Positions 45,136 through 53,026 of a stretch of 53,125 bases of DNA are shown here, piece after piece. The notes beneath the pieces are model-generated. The model was not told where the DNA came from. It made no database searches and saw only the letters and a list, made by a program, of their open reading frames with translations. The stretch is from Peptostreptococcaceae bacterium (GTDB lineage Bacteria > Bacillota > Clostridia > Peptostreptococcales > Anaerovoracaceae): positions 1-53,125 of the forward strand of contig JAENWG010000006.1 in assembly GCA_016650175.1 (NCBI GenBank), read 5' to 3'. The position numbers were made by a program, and so were the translations under genes. Within the stretch, counting starts at the first letter, position 1, and the number at the start of each line of letters is the position of its first letter.

Positions 45136-45169
45136 TATACCGGCTACAGGTTACCTCGTAGCCGGTATA
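45136..45169 (-). promoter_or_regulatory. Intercistronic 12-bp hairpin between ortB and oraS
   Basis: Perfect inverted repeat TATACCGGCTAC / GTAGCCGGTATA with a 10-base loop. On the - strand it is followed by AATTATATAAG without a proper T-run, so a processing or mRNA-stabilising element, or a leaky terminator, is more likely than a full stop. Confidence 0.65.
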
Positions 45170-45179
45170 CCATAACTTA

Positions 45180-46595
45180 TTATAAAGCTTTCTTGATTTT
45201 CTCTATTTTAGCTTTTACTTCATCTACAGTTAAAGCTGTTTCTTCTGCTAAGAAAACAACGTCTGCGTCAGTTGGATCTAAAGTATATGTAGTAAGCGCT
45301 TTTTTAATTAATGAATCTTTCATGTGATCTAGGTCTAATTCTTTAATTTTGAAATCCTTTGCTGAGTTAGGAAGAATTACATTAACTCCAGGTACTTCTT
45401 CGTCAGGATTACCAAACCTTACTTCAATACCATTTTCTCTCGCAAAGTCAAGCTGTGGTTGTACGTGCTTTCCAGCTCCTGTGTATTCAGTTTCACTGAT
45501 TACAAGGATTTGGTCTTCAGGTAATTCCTGAGCTAAGCAAAATGCTGATGCTAAAGCAGTATTTCCTGCGGGACCTCTTTCAAGACCTTCTAATGTAGCC
45601 ATTAGTTCTGTTACGCACATTACTTCGCCCTGTGTTACTGTAACATATCTGTCTAAGTAACGAAGTGGTCTAGCTGCTGAACGAGGTACATCAGATCTGT
45701 CAGGCCATGTTGCAAATGGTACTCCAAATCCAGTGTGACCAGTTGTGCAAGATTTCTTATTAAACTGAGAATCTGATGCCATGTGTAATCCGCTTAAATC
45801 AATTGATGCGCCAACTACTTTAGTATCATTAGCTCCTGCTTTTCTTAGTCCTCTAGCAGTACCTGTTGCCATTCCGCCTCCTGCATTAGTACAAACTACC
45901 ATGTCAGGGTCTTTTCCAAATCTTTCTCTGCATTGTACTGCTATTTCGTATCCTAATGTTTCAATACCTGCAATACCAAATGGAGAGTATAAAGAAGCGT
46001 TGAAGTACTTAGTATCTTCTAACAATGAAATTGCTTCATAGAATAATTCAGGTCCTACAGTAATCTGTACAACTTCTGCACCTAGTGCTTCACAAGCTCT
46101 AGCTTTTTCTATGATTTCAGGTTGTCCAACTTCTCTTGAGTCAAATGCTTCCTGTACAATTATGCATTTTAGTCCCTGCATAGCTGCTTGAGAAGCAACT
46201 GCCGCACCATAGTTACCTGATGTTGCAGCAATTACACCTTTATAACCATTCTTTTTAGCGAAAGCAACTGCACAAGCTGCTCTTCTTGCTTTAAATGAAC
46301 CTGAAGGGTTTGCACATTCGTCTTTTGCACATATAGTTGCACCAAATCCTGGTTTTGCGCATTTTCTAGCAAGTGCTGTTAAGTTTCTTAATTCGAAAAG
46401 TGGAGTGTTACCTACACCAGTTAAACTTTGAACTCTTTCAATTTCTTCCAAAGTAAAACCAGTTGAGCGCATCATCTTTTCATAATCAAAAGCGATTGAA
46501 CCGCTTTCAAATTCGTCGTAATCCATACCTAAAGCGGCTTTCATTACTTCGCTTTTACGTCCCATTACGGAAGCATAATCTTTTGCTAATGCCAT
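45180..46595 (-). CDS. ortB: 2-amino-4-ketopentanoate thiolase, beta subunit
   Basis: 471 residues, PLP-dependent fold type II like threonine synthase. The PLP-binding lysine is in NPSGSFKARRA; SGNYGAAVASQAA forms the phosphate-side loop and TNAGGGMATGTA the glycine-rich phosphate cup. With OrtA it cleaves 2-amino-4-ketopentanoate with CoA to alanine and acetyl-CoA, the step after Ord in ornithine oxidation. Its ATG overlaps the ortA stop by one base (TAATG), indicating coupling. Confidence 0.95.
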   Translation of the reverse strand: MALAKDYASVMGRKSEVMKAALGMDYDEFESGSIAFDYEKMMRSTGFTLEEIERVQSLTGVGNTPLFELRNLTALARKCAKPGFGATICAKDECANPSGSFKARRAACAVAFAKKNGYKGVIAATSGNYGAAVASQAAMQGLKCIIVQEAFDSREVGQPEIIEKARACEALGAEVVQITVGPELFYEAISLLEDTKYFNASLYSPFGIAGIETLGYEIAVQCRERFGKDPDMVVCTNAGGGMATGTARGLRKAGANDTKVVGASIDLSGLHMASDSQFNKKSCTTGHTGFGVPFATWPDRSDVPRSAARPLRYLDRYVTVTQGEVMCVTELMATLEGLERGPAGNTALASAFCLAQELPEDQILVISETEYTGAGKHVQPQLDFARENGIEVRFGNPDEEVPGVNVILPNSAKDFKIKELDLDHMKDSLIKKALTTYTLDPTDADVVFLAEETALTVDEVKAKIEKIKKAL

Positions 46596-46894
46596 TATTT
46601 TTCACCTCCGAATAAGAATTCTCTATATCTTCTATCTATTTCTACTAATTCAGGGACAAACTTACCATAGCTATGAGTATAGTATGGATTAACTTGTGTT
46701 AATTCGCCTTTTTCAGTTCTACCTACAGCAGTAATAACTTCAACTACATCGCCAATTTCTGCTTCTGCTTGTAAGAAGCCCTTAGTCCACATTACTAACG
46801 GAGTAGCCTTTGTGTCTTCAGGGTCTTGTGGTGCTCTTTGACCAACTGGTAGTAAGATTTTTTTTATTCTTACCCATTCACCTTTTTTAACCAT
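46595..46894 (-). CDS. ortA: 2-amino-4-ketopentanoate thiolase, alpha subunit
   Basis: 99 residues, typical OrtA length. Family segments are MVKKGEWVRIKKILLPVGQRAPQ, QDPEDTKATPLVMW and NPYYTHSYGKFVPEL. It is the small partner of OrtB. The ATG lies 18 bases after the ord stop with AAGGAG between. Order ord-ortA-ortB-oraS-oraE is the classical cluster order. Confidence 0.94.
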   Translation of the reverse strand: MVKKGEWVRIKKILLPVGQRAPQDPEDTKATPLVMWTKGFLQAEAEIGDVVEVITAVGRTEKGELTQVNPYYTHSYGKFVPELVEIDRRYREFLFGGEK

Positions 46895-46912
46895 TTTTTA
46901 ATCTCCTTATAT

Positions 46913-47971
46913 TTATTTTACGATTTTCTTATCTTCTTTGATTTTATCTCTATAGTCGCCAAGTACGCAACATGGAACAGGAAGTGTAAGCATTGTTTGT
47001 AAACCAGCGTCAGCATTGATAACCTGAGGAATCATGTTAACTAGCATAGCGATAGTTCCTAATCCACCTTCAACTTCTGGGCTGTTTACTAAGTTGATAT
47101 CTGGAGTTCCCTTGATTATTACATAGTCACCTGTGTTGATTCCAACCTGTTCAGGTTCAATCTGTTGTGGGTGTTCCATTTCGATAACGCATTCGCCATT
47201 TTTGTAAGCACTACCTACCATAGCAACGCCAGCACATGTTCCTGCTTTAGCTTCGCCATAAGGAGCAACTCTATCTACGTCAGTTACGATTGGTTCCATA
47301 TCTTGCTCGAACTTTTCGATGTCCCAACCAAGACCTTCAGCCATCATTCCAACTGATTCGTGGAATCCTACGTGACCAGCCATTGTTCCTTCAGCTTTCT
47401 TAGCATTGAATTCTTCAACTGAGATTCCAATACCTTGTTCTTCCATTACAGTAGGTCCGAATGGAGAAAGTGAGTTAACTCTTCTTGATACTATATGTTC
47501 TACATCAGTCATAGCACCTGTCATTACTAATACTAGTAAATCCATGATATGTCCTGGGTTGATTCCTGTACCTAATACTGAAACTCCGTTAGCTTTAGCA
47601 ATTTTATCTAATTCTGCAGCTAATTCAGGTTCTTGTGCAGCAGGATAAGCCATTTGCTCAGCTGAAGTGATTACGTTAATTCCTTGTTCCATTATAAACT
47701 GAAGTTTAGGAAATACTTTCTTAGTATAAGAATCTGTACATACTACTACGATGTCAGCAACGCCTGGCTTAATGATGTCTTCAGCAGTTCCGATTATAAC
47801 TTCTGGATTGTCACCTTTTTCAACGCCTAGTACTTCAAACATAGATTTTCCAACTTTAGCTCCCATGTCGCCTACGCCAACAATATCAATACCTTTTCTG
47901 TTTAATAAAGTCTTAGCGATTCCGCTACCCATAGCACCAAAGCCCCAAATAATTACTTTTACGTTTTTCAT
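46913..47971 (-). CDS. ord: 2,4-diaminopentanoate dehydrogenase
   Basis: 352 residues from the ATG at 47971, which has AAGGAG in front and gives the proper family N-terminus KNVKVIIWGFGAMGSG; an in-frame ATG at 48034 would start at the predicted transcription start and is rejected. The Rossmann NAD(P) fold is at 1-35; the central part resembles dihydrodipicolinate reductase-like enzymes (GTGINPGHIMDLLVL). It deaminates 2,4-diaminopentanoate oxidatively to 2-amino-4-ketopentanoate. First gene of the sigma-54-controlled ornithine operon. Confidence 0.95.
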   Translation of the reverse strand: MKNVKVIIWGFGAMGSGIAKTLLNRKGIDIVGVGDMGAKVGKSMFEVLGVEKGDNPEVIIGTAEDIIKPGVADIVVVCTDSYTKKVFPKLQFIMEQGINVITSAEQMAYPAAQEPELAAELDKIAKANGVSVLGTGINPGHIMDLLVLVMTGAMTDVEHIVSRRVNSLSPFGPTVMEEQGIGISVEEFNAKKAEGTMAGHVGFHESVGMMAEGLGWDIEKFEQDMEPIVTDVDRVAPYGEAKAGTCAGVAMVGSAYKNGECVIEMEHPQQIEPEQVGINTGDYVIIKGTPDINLVNSPEVEGGLGTIAMLVNMIPQVINADAGLQTMLTLPVPCCVLGDYRDKIKEDKKIVK

Positions 47972-48043
47972 CTTAATTCTCCTTTTATTAATAAAATTTA
48001 TAACTTGAAGTGAATAATCACTTTTTTGTCTCACCTATATAAT

Positions 48044-48060
48044 ATGCAAGTATTGTGCCA
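48044..48060 (-). promoter_or_regulatory. Sigma-54 (-24/-12) promoter of the ornithine operon
   Basis: On the - strand TGGCAC-AATAC-TTGCAT, a full match to the consensus TGGCAC-N5-TTGCA/T, about 73 bases before the ord start codon. The gene for a sigma-54-dependent activator lies directly upstream. Confidence 0.92.
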
Positions 48061-48078
48061 ACGCACCACTGGTATAAT

Positions 48079-48185
48079 GTATACTCAAGCAAGGGATTTT
48101 TTGTACAAGCAAACAAAACGCAGGGTAATATTTGTTCTATATCACATCCTGCGTACAATTAACCTCTATATGTGTATACTTGAGC
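48079..48185. repeat. Paired GTATACT-AGC boxes and CGCAGG dyad between promoter and enhancer
   Basis: GTATACTCAAGC (48079-48090) and GTATACTTGAGC (48174-48185) differ at two bases and are 95 bases apart. Between them CGCAGG (48119-48124) pairs with CCTGCG (48148-48153). This zone separates the sigma-54 promoter from the tandem palindromes; the boxes may bind a second protein or help bending. Function unknown. Confidence 0.45.
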
Positions 48186-48216
48186 TTACGATATACATTT
48201 TTTTATAGTTTGAACC

Positions 48217-48252
48217 GCAAATTTATTTGCTATTCAATGCAAATTTATTTGC
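48217..48252. promoter_or_regulatory. Tandem palindromic enhancer (UAS) for the sigma-54 activator
   Basis: Two identical perfect palindromes GCAAAT-TT-ATTTGC at 48217-48230 and 48239-48252, 22 bases apart (two helical turns), 160-205 bases upstream of the -24/-12 promoter of ord and just after the activator's stop codon. Spacing and symmetry are those of activator dimer sites. A near copy overlaps the activator's own -35 box (49719-49732). Confidence 0.75.
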
Positions 48253-48258
48253 TTATTT

Positions 48259-49671
48259 TTACATTTTAACGCTTATTTTATACTTTTTCATCTTGTGCTG
48301 AAGCGTTTGCCTTTTAATTGCTAATTCTTCGGCAGCCTTGGTAATATTACCGTTTTTATTAATAAGCGCTTCTCTAATAAGTTCCTTTTCAAGCGATGCC
48401 AGGCATTCATCCAATCCACCTATAAATTCGGTAGAATTTACGTACTTATATGCTTCCATTTCAGCCACCGGCATAGAAAGCATATGTTCATTTAACACCT
48501 TTTCACCATCCGACAACGAAACCGCTTGCATTATTATGTTTTCAAGTTCTCTTACGTTTCCCGGATAGTCGTAATTCTCTAATTTTTTAAGAGCCCTTTC
48601 GGATATTAGCATCGACGCATGTCCGAATCTATCACAGTGTTTATCTATAAGCGAATGACTAAGCAGCTCTATATCATCTTTCCTTTTTCTTAGGGGTGGT
48701 ATCAAAAGAGTTACTACATTTAATCTGTAAAACAGATCCTTACGAAGTAAGCCTTCTTCTATAAGCGTTTTGGGGGATTCGTTTACAGTAGCTACTATTC
48801 TAACATCAATAGGTATATCCTTCTCCCCTCCAACTCTTCTTATGTATTCTTCTTGTAATACTCTAAGCAATTTACTCTGAAGGTTATACGACATTGCACT
48901 TATCTCATCTAAAAGAAGCGTACCACCGTTAGCTTGCTCAAACAGCCCAGGCCTGTCTATTGCACCTGTAAAGCCTCCTTTGCTAGTACCAAACAAAATT
49001 CCTTCTAGGAGAGTCTCAGGAAGCGCTGCACAGTTTTGGGCCATAAACGGCTTGTTTTTTCTTTTCCCGCTATAGTGCAAACTTTGTGCAAAAAGCTCTT
49101 TACCCGTACCAGTTTCTCCCATTATTATAACCGAGGCATCGCTATTAGCTGCCCTTTTAGCCTTGCTTACAACTTTTAATAATTCAGAATTTTCACCAAT
49201 TATATCGCCGAAAACATATTTTTTAATTACCGCTTTATGTTTAGCTATTGCCGGTTCTGGTTCCGTTTCCTCAATTTCTTCAAGTTCTAAGATTCTATTT
49301 GACAGCGATTTAATATGCGTAATATCTTTTGCCACTTCAATAGCACCTACGGTTTTACCATTATGATATACAGGCACCGTGCTATTATTAGTAGTTATAT
49401 TTCTGCCATGAAGACTTTTATATGTCTGTTCTAAATTTAAAGTCGATTGACCAAATCTAGTTGCTTTAAACATTGTACTTTCGCCAATAGGAACCCCCGG
49501 AAAAGCTTTATGAAACGGCTTACCTAGCACTTCATTAATATTTATTTTTTCCATAGCAGCCATAGCGTCATTATAAAAAAGGCCTTCGCCTTTATTATCT
49601 ACAACGTAGACTCCTTCGTCGATTATGTTTATGAGCGCATTAATTATTTCAATATATTCTTCTTTGTTCAT
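48259..49671 (-). CDS. PAS-containing sigma-54-dependent activator of ornithine catabolism
   Basis: 470 residues from the ATG at 49671 (AGGGGA upstream); an upstream ATG at 49722 lies between the -35 and -10 boxes and is rejected. A PAS sensor domain (about 1-115, VDNKGEGLFYND) is followed by a AAA+ domain (about 155-385) with Walker A GETGTGKE, Walker B LLLDEI and the sigma-54 loop reading GGFTGA in place of GAFTGA, and by a Fis-type helix-turn-helix (about 425-470, ITKAAEELAIKRQTLQHKMKKY). Position next to the operon with a sigma-54 promoter makes it the likely activator, similar in plan to RocR/PrdR. Confidence 0.93.
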   Translation of the reverse strand: MNKEEYIEIINALINIIDEGVYVVDNKGEGLFYNDAMAAMEKININEVLGKPFHKAFPGVPIGESTMFKATRFGQSTLNLEQTYKSLHGRNITTNNSTVPVYHNGKTVGAIEVAKDITHIKSLSNRILELEEIEETEPEPAIAKHKAVIKKYVFGDIIGENSELLKVVSKAKRAANSDASVIIMGETGTGKELFAQSLHYSGKRKNKPFMAQNCAALPETLLEGILFGTSKGGFTGAIDRPGLFEQANGGTLLLDEISAMSYNLQSKLLRVLQEEYIRRVGGEKDIPIDVRIVATVNESPKTLIEEGLLRKDLFYRLNVVTLLIPPLRKRKDDIELLSHSLIDKHCDRFGHASMLISERALKKLENYDYPGNVRELENIIMQAVSLSDGEKVLNEHMLSMPVAEMEAYKYVNSTEFIGGLDECLASLEKELIREALINKNGNITKAAEELAIKRQTLQHKMKKYKISVKM

Positions 49672-49693
49672 AAATCCCCTTTTCTGTAGCCAA

Positions 49694-49732
49694 ATTATAC
49701 CATAAAAAAACAGCAAGTGCAAATATTTTTGC
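49694..49732 (-). promoter_or_regulatory. Activator promoter with overlapping palindrome
   Basis: On the - strand TTGCAC (49717-49722), a 17-base spacer and TATAAT (49694-49699), 22 bases from the start codon. GCAAATATTTTTGC (49719-49732), a near copy of the enhancer palindrome, covers the -35 box, so the activator may repress its own gene. Confidence 0.7.
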
Positions 49733-49739
49733 GCCCGTT

Positions 49740-50228
49740 TTATAGTTTTTCTATTAACAATTCATTGCCTGCATTTAAAACAAATTTACACACATCATCA
49801 AACTCAATAAAAACCGTTTTGGTGCAATCATTCGCACAAAAAGTTAAAACTGACTCTACCAACATGTCTTCATCTAATACTACAGTTATATCTTTTTCTT
49901 CATTGTTCAATATTCCAAATATTGAAACCATTCCAATAGGTAATGATATTTTTTCTATCAGCTGTTTCTCCGAGGCAAATCTCAGATTCTTCACCCCAAG
50001 TAACTCTGATGTCTTTTTAATATCAAGTCTTTTGTTCTCATCTAATGCAATTAAGTAGAATTTCTCACTTTTCTTAGTGCTCAAAAAAAGTGTTTTAGTT
50101 CTAGCCCCATCCTTACCTTCAATGTACTTATCTGCGTCTTCCATGCTAAGTGCCTGAGGATGATTTACTACATCATAATCTATGTTCAACTCTTTTAATT
50201 TGTTAAAGACTTTTTCACTCTCTTTCAT
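49740..50228 (-). CDS. YbaK/ProX-type aminoacyl-tRNA deacylase domain protein (PrdX-like)
   Basis: 162 residues from the ATG at 50228, which has AGGAG in front; an in-frame ATG 30 bases upstream lacks one. A single YbaK/EbsC domain: NHPQALSMEDADKY, GARTKTLFLSTKK, YLIALDENKRLDIKK with the conserved lysine, and SIFGILNN. Proteins of this type hydrolyse Ala-tRNA-Pro (ProX), and a version called PrdX lies near proline reductase genes in Stickland fermenters. The neighbour here is the ornithine activator. Free-standing editing of mischarged tRNA-Pro is the best guess. Confidence 0.85.
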   Translation of the reverse strand: MKESEKVFNKLKELNIDYDVVNHPQALSMEDADKYIEGKDGARTKTLFLSTKKSEKFYLIALDENKRLDIKKTSELLGVKNLRFASEKQLIEKISLPIGMVSIFGILNNEEKDITVVLDEDMLVESVLTFCANDCTKTVFIEFDDVCKFVLNAGNELLIEKL

Positions 50229-50330
50229 GCTAATTACTCCTTTATTAAATAATAACACTAAACTTTATTTAAATCCAAAATACTCAAATTGTATAAAAGA
50301 AATTAACTAATGCAACTATTCGTTTATGCC

Positions 50331-50360
50331 TTGCAGTGCTACGTAAAAAATAGTATACTA
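50331..50360 (+). promoter_or_regulatory. Promoter of the ArsR-type gene with palindromic -10 region
   Basis: TTGCAG (50331-50336), a 17-base spacer and TATACT (50354-50359). The -10 box lies in the palindrome TAGTATACTA (50351-50360), a possible autoregulatory operator. Confidence 0.6.
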
Positions 50361-50404
50361 CTATTGCTATTAAACGATTTAAACGCACTAAGAAAGGCAT
50401 TAAT

Positions 50405-50728
50405 ATGAGAATTAGAAACGAAATATCTAAAGCTACAGATGAAAATTTGCAGTTTGTAGCCAATATATCAGACGCGCTGGCACATCCGGCAAGACTTCGG
50501 ATGTTTAAGTATATTATGCAATCTAACCAAAGACTTGAAAAGGTTTATACTAAAACCTTGGTTGAAGAATTCGGATATGCCCAAGCTACTGTGTCCCAGC
50601 ATATGAAAATATTAGTTAAAGCTCATTTAGTAGAAACAAAAAAAGAATATAAGTACACCCTTTACTATGCAGATTTAGGTATACTTATGAAATACTTAGA
50701 CGAAACTAAGAAATTTTTAAACTCTTGA
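50405..50728 (+). CDS. ArsR-family winged-helix regulator
   Basis: 107 residues. The helix-turn-helix core is typical: ISDALAHPARLRMFKYIM, LVEEFGYAQATVSQHMKILVKAHLVE, and a wing KEYKYTLYYADLG. No CxC metal site is present, so it is not a classical metal sensor. It has its own promoter, and its last 12 bases overlap the end of the convergent transporter gene. Targets unknown; self-regulation is suggested by the palindrome at the -10 box. Confidence 0.87.
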   Translation: MRIRNEISKATDENLQFVANISDALAHPARLRMFKYIMQSNQRLEKVYTKTLVEEFGYAQATVSQHMKILVKAHLVETKKEYKYTLYYADLGILMKYLDETKKFLNS

Positions 50729-51772
50729 TTTAATCTTGTTATATATTACACATATTAAATATGCTATTCCAATATACCCAAGATATGGGTATATTTTATT
50801 TACAAGCTCTGCAAACGGAAGCATGCCGCATAAAAATGCTATTCCTGCAATTGCAACAGCAAAGGCCACAGCTTTATTTGTGCCTTCTTTTACAAACCGG
50901 TTACATACTGTCCACATCATAGGACTTGATGAACTAAAAATTCCAGCTAAAAGCACTACGGAAAATATCTCACCAAATATTCTTGATATACCATTTGCTA
51001 AAAACAGCGTCGGTATTGAAAGGCTTATTATATCTCCTGCGTTTGCCAGCATAGCAAAATTCATTACAGATATAGCAAGAATTAGTGCTACTGATCCTAT
51101 TATTGCTCCCCATTTAGCTTCATCCCTTACTTCGGCAGACGCCCCAAGCGAACAGTAATATGTACTTCCACAAAATATATTATATGATGCGTATAAGATA
51201 CCACTAAACCACCAGAATCTAGCCGGCTGTCTAGTTTCAAGCGCTTCATAATATTTAGGCAATTCATCTAAATTGTTATAATCTTTAAGCAGCGTTATAA
51301 CCCCGACCAAAACTGTAAAGACAATAATCACAGGTCCAATCACCGCTATTATTGATACTAATCTATTAAATCCAAATAGGTAAGCCGCCAATATTAATCC
51401 TGCCATTATGGCTGCGCCTACATAATGATTAAGTCCGTAATATTCTTCTAATGTCGCTCCTGCTCCAGAAATAAGTATTACCATTATTGCAAATATTATT
51501 ATAGGTACTACTTCCTTTAGTATTCTTCCAAACACCTTGCCACAAAAGTATTCATATTGATTAAAGTCTTTTATTTCCCTATTATCATAACCCGTAACTA
51601 AAAGATGTGGCCCTATATACACAAATAAAATTAGATTAATCACTATTATTCCTATGCTATATAACCCATAACTGCTATAAAACTGGAACATTTCTTGACC
51701 TGTAGCAAATCCAGAACCTATAACCCATGCAATAAATGCTCCAGAATACTTTAGTACATTTTTTGTGCTCAA
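50717..51772 (-). CDS. YkvI-family membrane transporter
   Basis: 351 residues with about 10 membrane helices. The N-terminal SGAFIAWVIGSGFATGQEMFQFYSSYG is characteristic of YkvI-type proteins, distant members of the LeuT-fold amino-acid/sodium symporter superfamily. SSPMMWTVCNRFV and the internal GSTYYCSLGASAEVRDEAKWGAIIGS also match. Substrate unknown. It has no close partner on its strand; it is divergent from sdpR and convergent with the ArsR-type gene. Confidence 0.83.
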   Translation of the reverse strand: MSTKNVLKYSGAFIAWVIGSGFATGQEMFQFYSSYGLYSIGIIVINLILFVYIGPHLLVTGYDNREIKDFNQYEYFCGKVFGRILKEVVPIIIFAIMVILISGAGATLEEYYGLNHYVGAAIMAGLILAAYLFGFNRLVSIIAVIGPVIIVFTVLVGVITLLKDYNNLDELPKYYEALETRQPARFWWFSGILYASYNIFCGSTYYCSLGASAEVRDEAKWGAIIGSVALILAISVMNFAMLANAGDIISLSIPTLFLANGISRIFGEIFSVVLLAGIFSSSSPMMWTVCNRFVKEGTNKAVAFAVAIAGIAFLCGMLPFAELVNKIYPYLGYIGIAYLICVIYNKIKSRV

Positions 51773-51815
51773 TCTTTGGCCTCCATCTTTTGATATCGTA
51801 ATTATAGCATACCCC

Positions 51816-51880
51816 TTGACAAATTGTAATTATCGAATTACTATTTAGATATGAATCTAATTAGATACTATTCTAAATAG
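51816..51880 (+). promoter_or_regulatory. Promoter and nested dyads of the sdpR-sdpI operon
   Basis: TTGACA (51816-51821), a 17-base spacer and TACTAT (51839-51844). A perfect 9-bp inverted repeat CTATTTAGA (51841-51849) / TCTAAATAG (51872-51880) encloses the palindrome ATCTAATTAGAT (51855-51866). The outer arm overlaps the -10 box, which fits autorepression by the SdpR-like protein. Confidence 0.75.
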
Positions 51881-51894
51881 AAAGAAGGGGTTTT

Positions 51895-52164
51895 ATGCTA
51901 CAAGAAACAATAAAAGCTTTGAACGATCCTGTGAGGCGAAAGATACTGGAAATACTAAAAACAGGACCTAAAAACGTAGGCGAGATATTGGTGCAATTGG
52001 ATATTACCGGTGCTACTTTATCTCACCACCTAAAAATACTTAGAGACACAGGTCTTTTAAGTGATACAAAAGAGGGTAATCATATAATATATGAAATTAA
52101 TACATCTGTATTTGAAGATGTAATGTCATGGATTACCGGGTTAATTAATAGTGAGGTGAAATAG
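51895..52164 (+). CDS. sdpR: SdpR-like ArsR-family autorepressor
   Basis: 89 residues, a compact ArsR winged helix: ALNDPVRRKILEILKTGPKNVGEI, LDITGATLSHHLKILRDTGLL and the wing EGNHIIYEIN. Size and the directly following sdpI-like gene (one base apart) match the SdpR-SdpI pair of Bacillus, where the membrane immunity protein SdpI sequesters SdpR. AGAAGGGG precedes the ATG. No sdpABC toxin genes are visible in the window. Confidence 0.88.
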   Translation: MLQETIKALNDPVRRKILEILKTGPKNVGEILVQLDITGATLSHHLKILRDTGLLSDTKEGNHIIYEINTSVFEDVMSWITGLINSEVK

Positions 52165-52165
52165 A

Positions 52166-52825
52166 ATGAAAAACAGAAAAGTCGATATAATAATAGTAGC
52201 GCTTATAGCTATTACATTAGTGTGGTTACTTGCCATCTATCAAGGACTTCCCGACACGATACCTACCCATTGGAATATTTCAGGAGAAGCTGATAACTTC
52301 GGTAGCAAGAATTCACTTTTCATAATGTTTGCCGTTATGGTAGGTATTAATTTACTGCTGCCTTTACTTGCGAAAATCGACCCAAGAAGTGACAATTATA
52401 AGAGATTTTCACATGCTTACGACGTTTTCAGAATAGCTTTTACTTTGTTTTTTATGGCGCTTATGTTTATCGCTGTGCAAGAAGCCAAAGGTGATACAAG
52501 CTCAATATTCACTGTAGAAAACCTTGTGCCTAGTTTAATAGGTGTTCTATTTGTGGTTATCGGAAACTATATGCCTAAGTTCAAGCACAATTACACTATT
52601 GGTATTAAAACACCATGGACTTTAGCAAATGAAGAAGTATGGAACAAAACGCATAGGATGGCCGGACCTATATGGACCGCAGGTGGAGTAATCATGGTTT
52701 TCAATCAGTTTGTATTCACTACGGAAATTTCAAAGATAGTGCTCATTGCGGTAATAGTTTCGATAATTGCAATACCTACTTTATATTCATATCTCGAATA
52801 CAAGAAAGTGAAAAGTAAGGAGTAA
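52166..52825 (+). CDS. sdpI: SdpI-like membrane protein (DUF1648)
   Basis: 219 residues with about six membrane helices. The N-terminal LPDTIPTHWNISGEADNFGSKN is the DUF1648 signature, and the C-terminal half (IGNYMPKFKHNYTIGIKTPWTLANEEVWNKTHRMAGPIW) is the SdpI domain. SdpI confers immunity to the SdpC toxin in Bacillus subtilis and signals toxin presence to SdpR. Many bacteria carry the pair without the toxin, perhaps against competitors or as an envelope-stress module. It is coupled to sdpR and precedes a short membrane-protein gene by two bases. Confidence 0.9.
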   Translation: MKNRKVDIIIVALIAITLVWLLAIYQGLPDTIPTHWNISGEADNFGSKNSLFIMFAVMVGINLLLPLLAKIDPRSDNYKRFSHAYDVFRIAFTLFFMALMFIAVQEAKGDTSSIFTVENLVPSLIGVLFVVIGNYMPKFKHNYTIGIKTPWTLANEEVWNKTHRMAGPIWTAGGVIMVFNQFVFTTEISKIVLIAVIVSIIAIPTLYSYLEYKKVKSKE

Positions 52826-52827
52826 TT

Positions 52828-53016
52828 ATGGAAACCATAAGTTATATTTTTGCAATAACCTGTTCCATCTTATTACCGCTTTTATTAGCTGTAATATATA
52901 TAAGGAAAAACAAGAGGCATTTAAAGCCAATATTACTAGGTGCTATGACCTTTTTCGTGTTTCAAATTCTAATAAGAGTACCTATATATAGGGTACAATT
53001 ACATTCGGGAAAATAA
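52828..53016 (+). pseudogene. Probably truncated membrane protein (N-terminal part of a YhfC-like intramembrane protease)
   Basis: 62 residues: a membrane helix (about 6-24), basic RKNKRHLKP, then ILLGAMTFFVFQILIRVPI, which from memory resembles the start of YhfC/CPBP-like intramembrane proteases of over 200 residues. The frame then ends abruptly with YRVQLHSGK. Sequence beyond 53029 looks like the end of a mobile element, so the gene is probably interrupted. A genuine small membrane protein cannot be excluded. Confidence 0.5.
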
Positions 53017-53026
53017 ATAAGAAAAT

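Noticed and set aside
47972-48043. Cobalamin riboswitch in front of the B12-dependent ornithine operon
   Set aside because: The leader from the sigma-54 promoter is only about 65 bases and has no B12-box.
48026-48208. 60-residue + strand frame in the ord upstream region
   Set aside because: It overlaps the sigma-54 promoter and the spacer to the enhancer palindromes, has no good ribosome site, and is composed of promoter-like A/T-rich sequence.
48217-48252. Reading the GCAAAT repeats as a terminator for the activator gene or as a mini CRISPR array
   Set aside because: There is no T-run after either dyad on the - strand, and two 14-bp dyads 22 bases apart are too short and too few for a CRISPR array.
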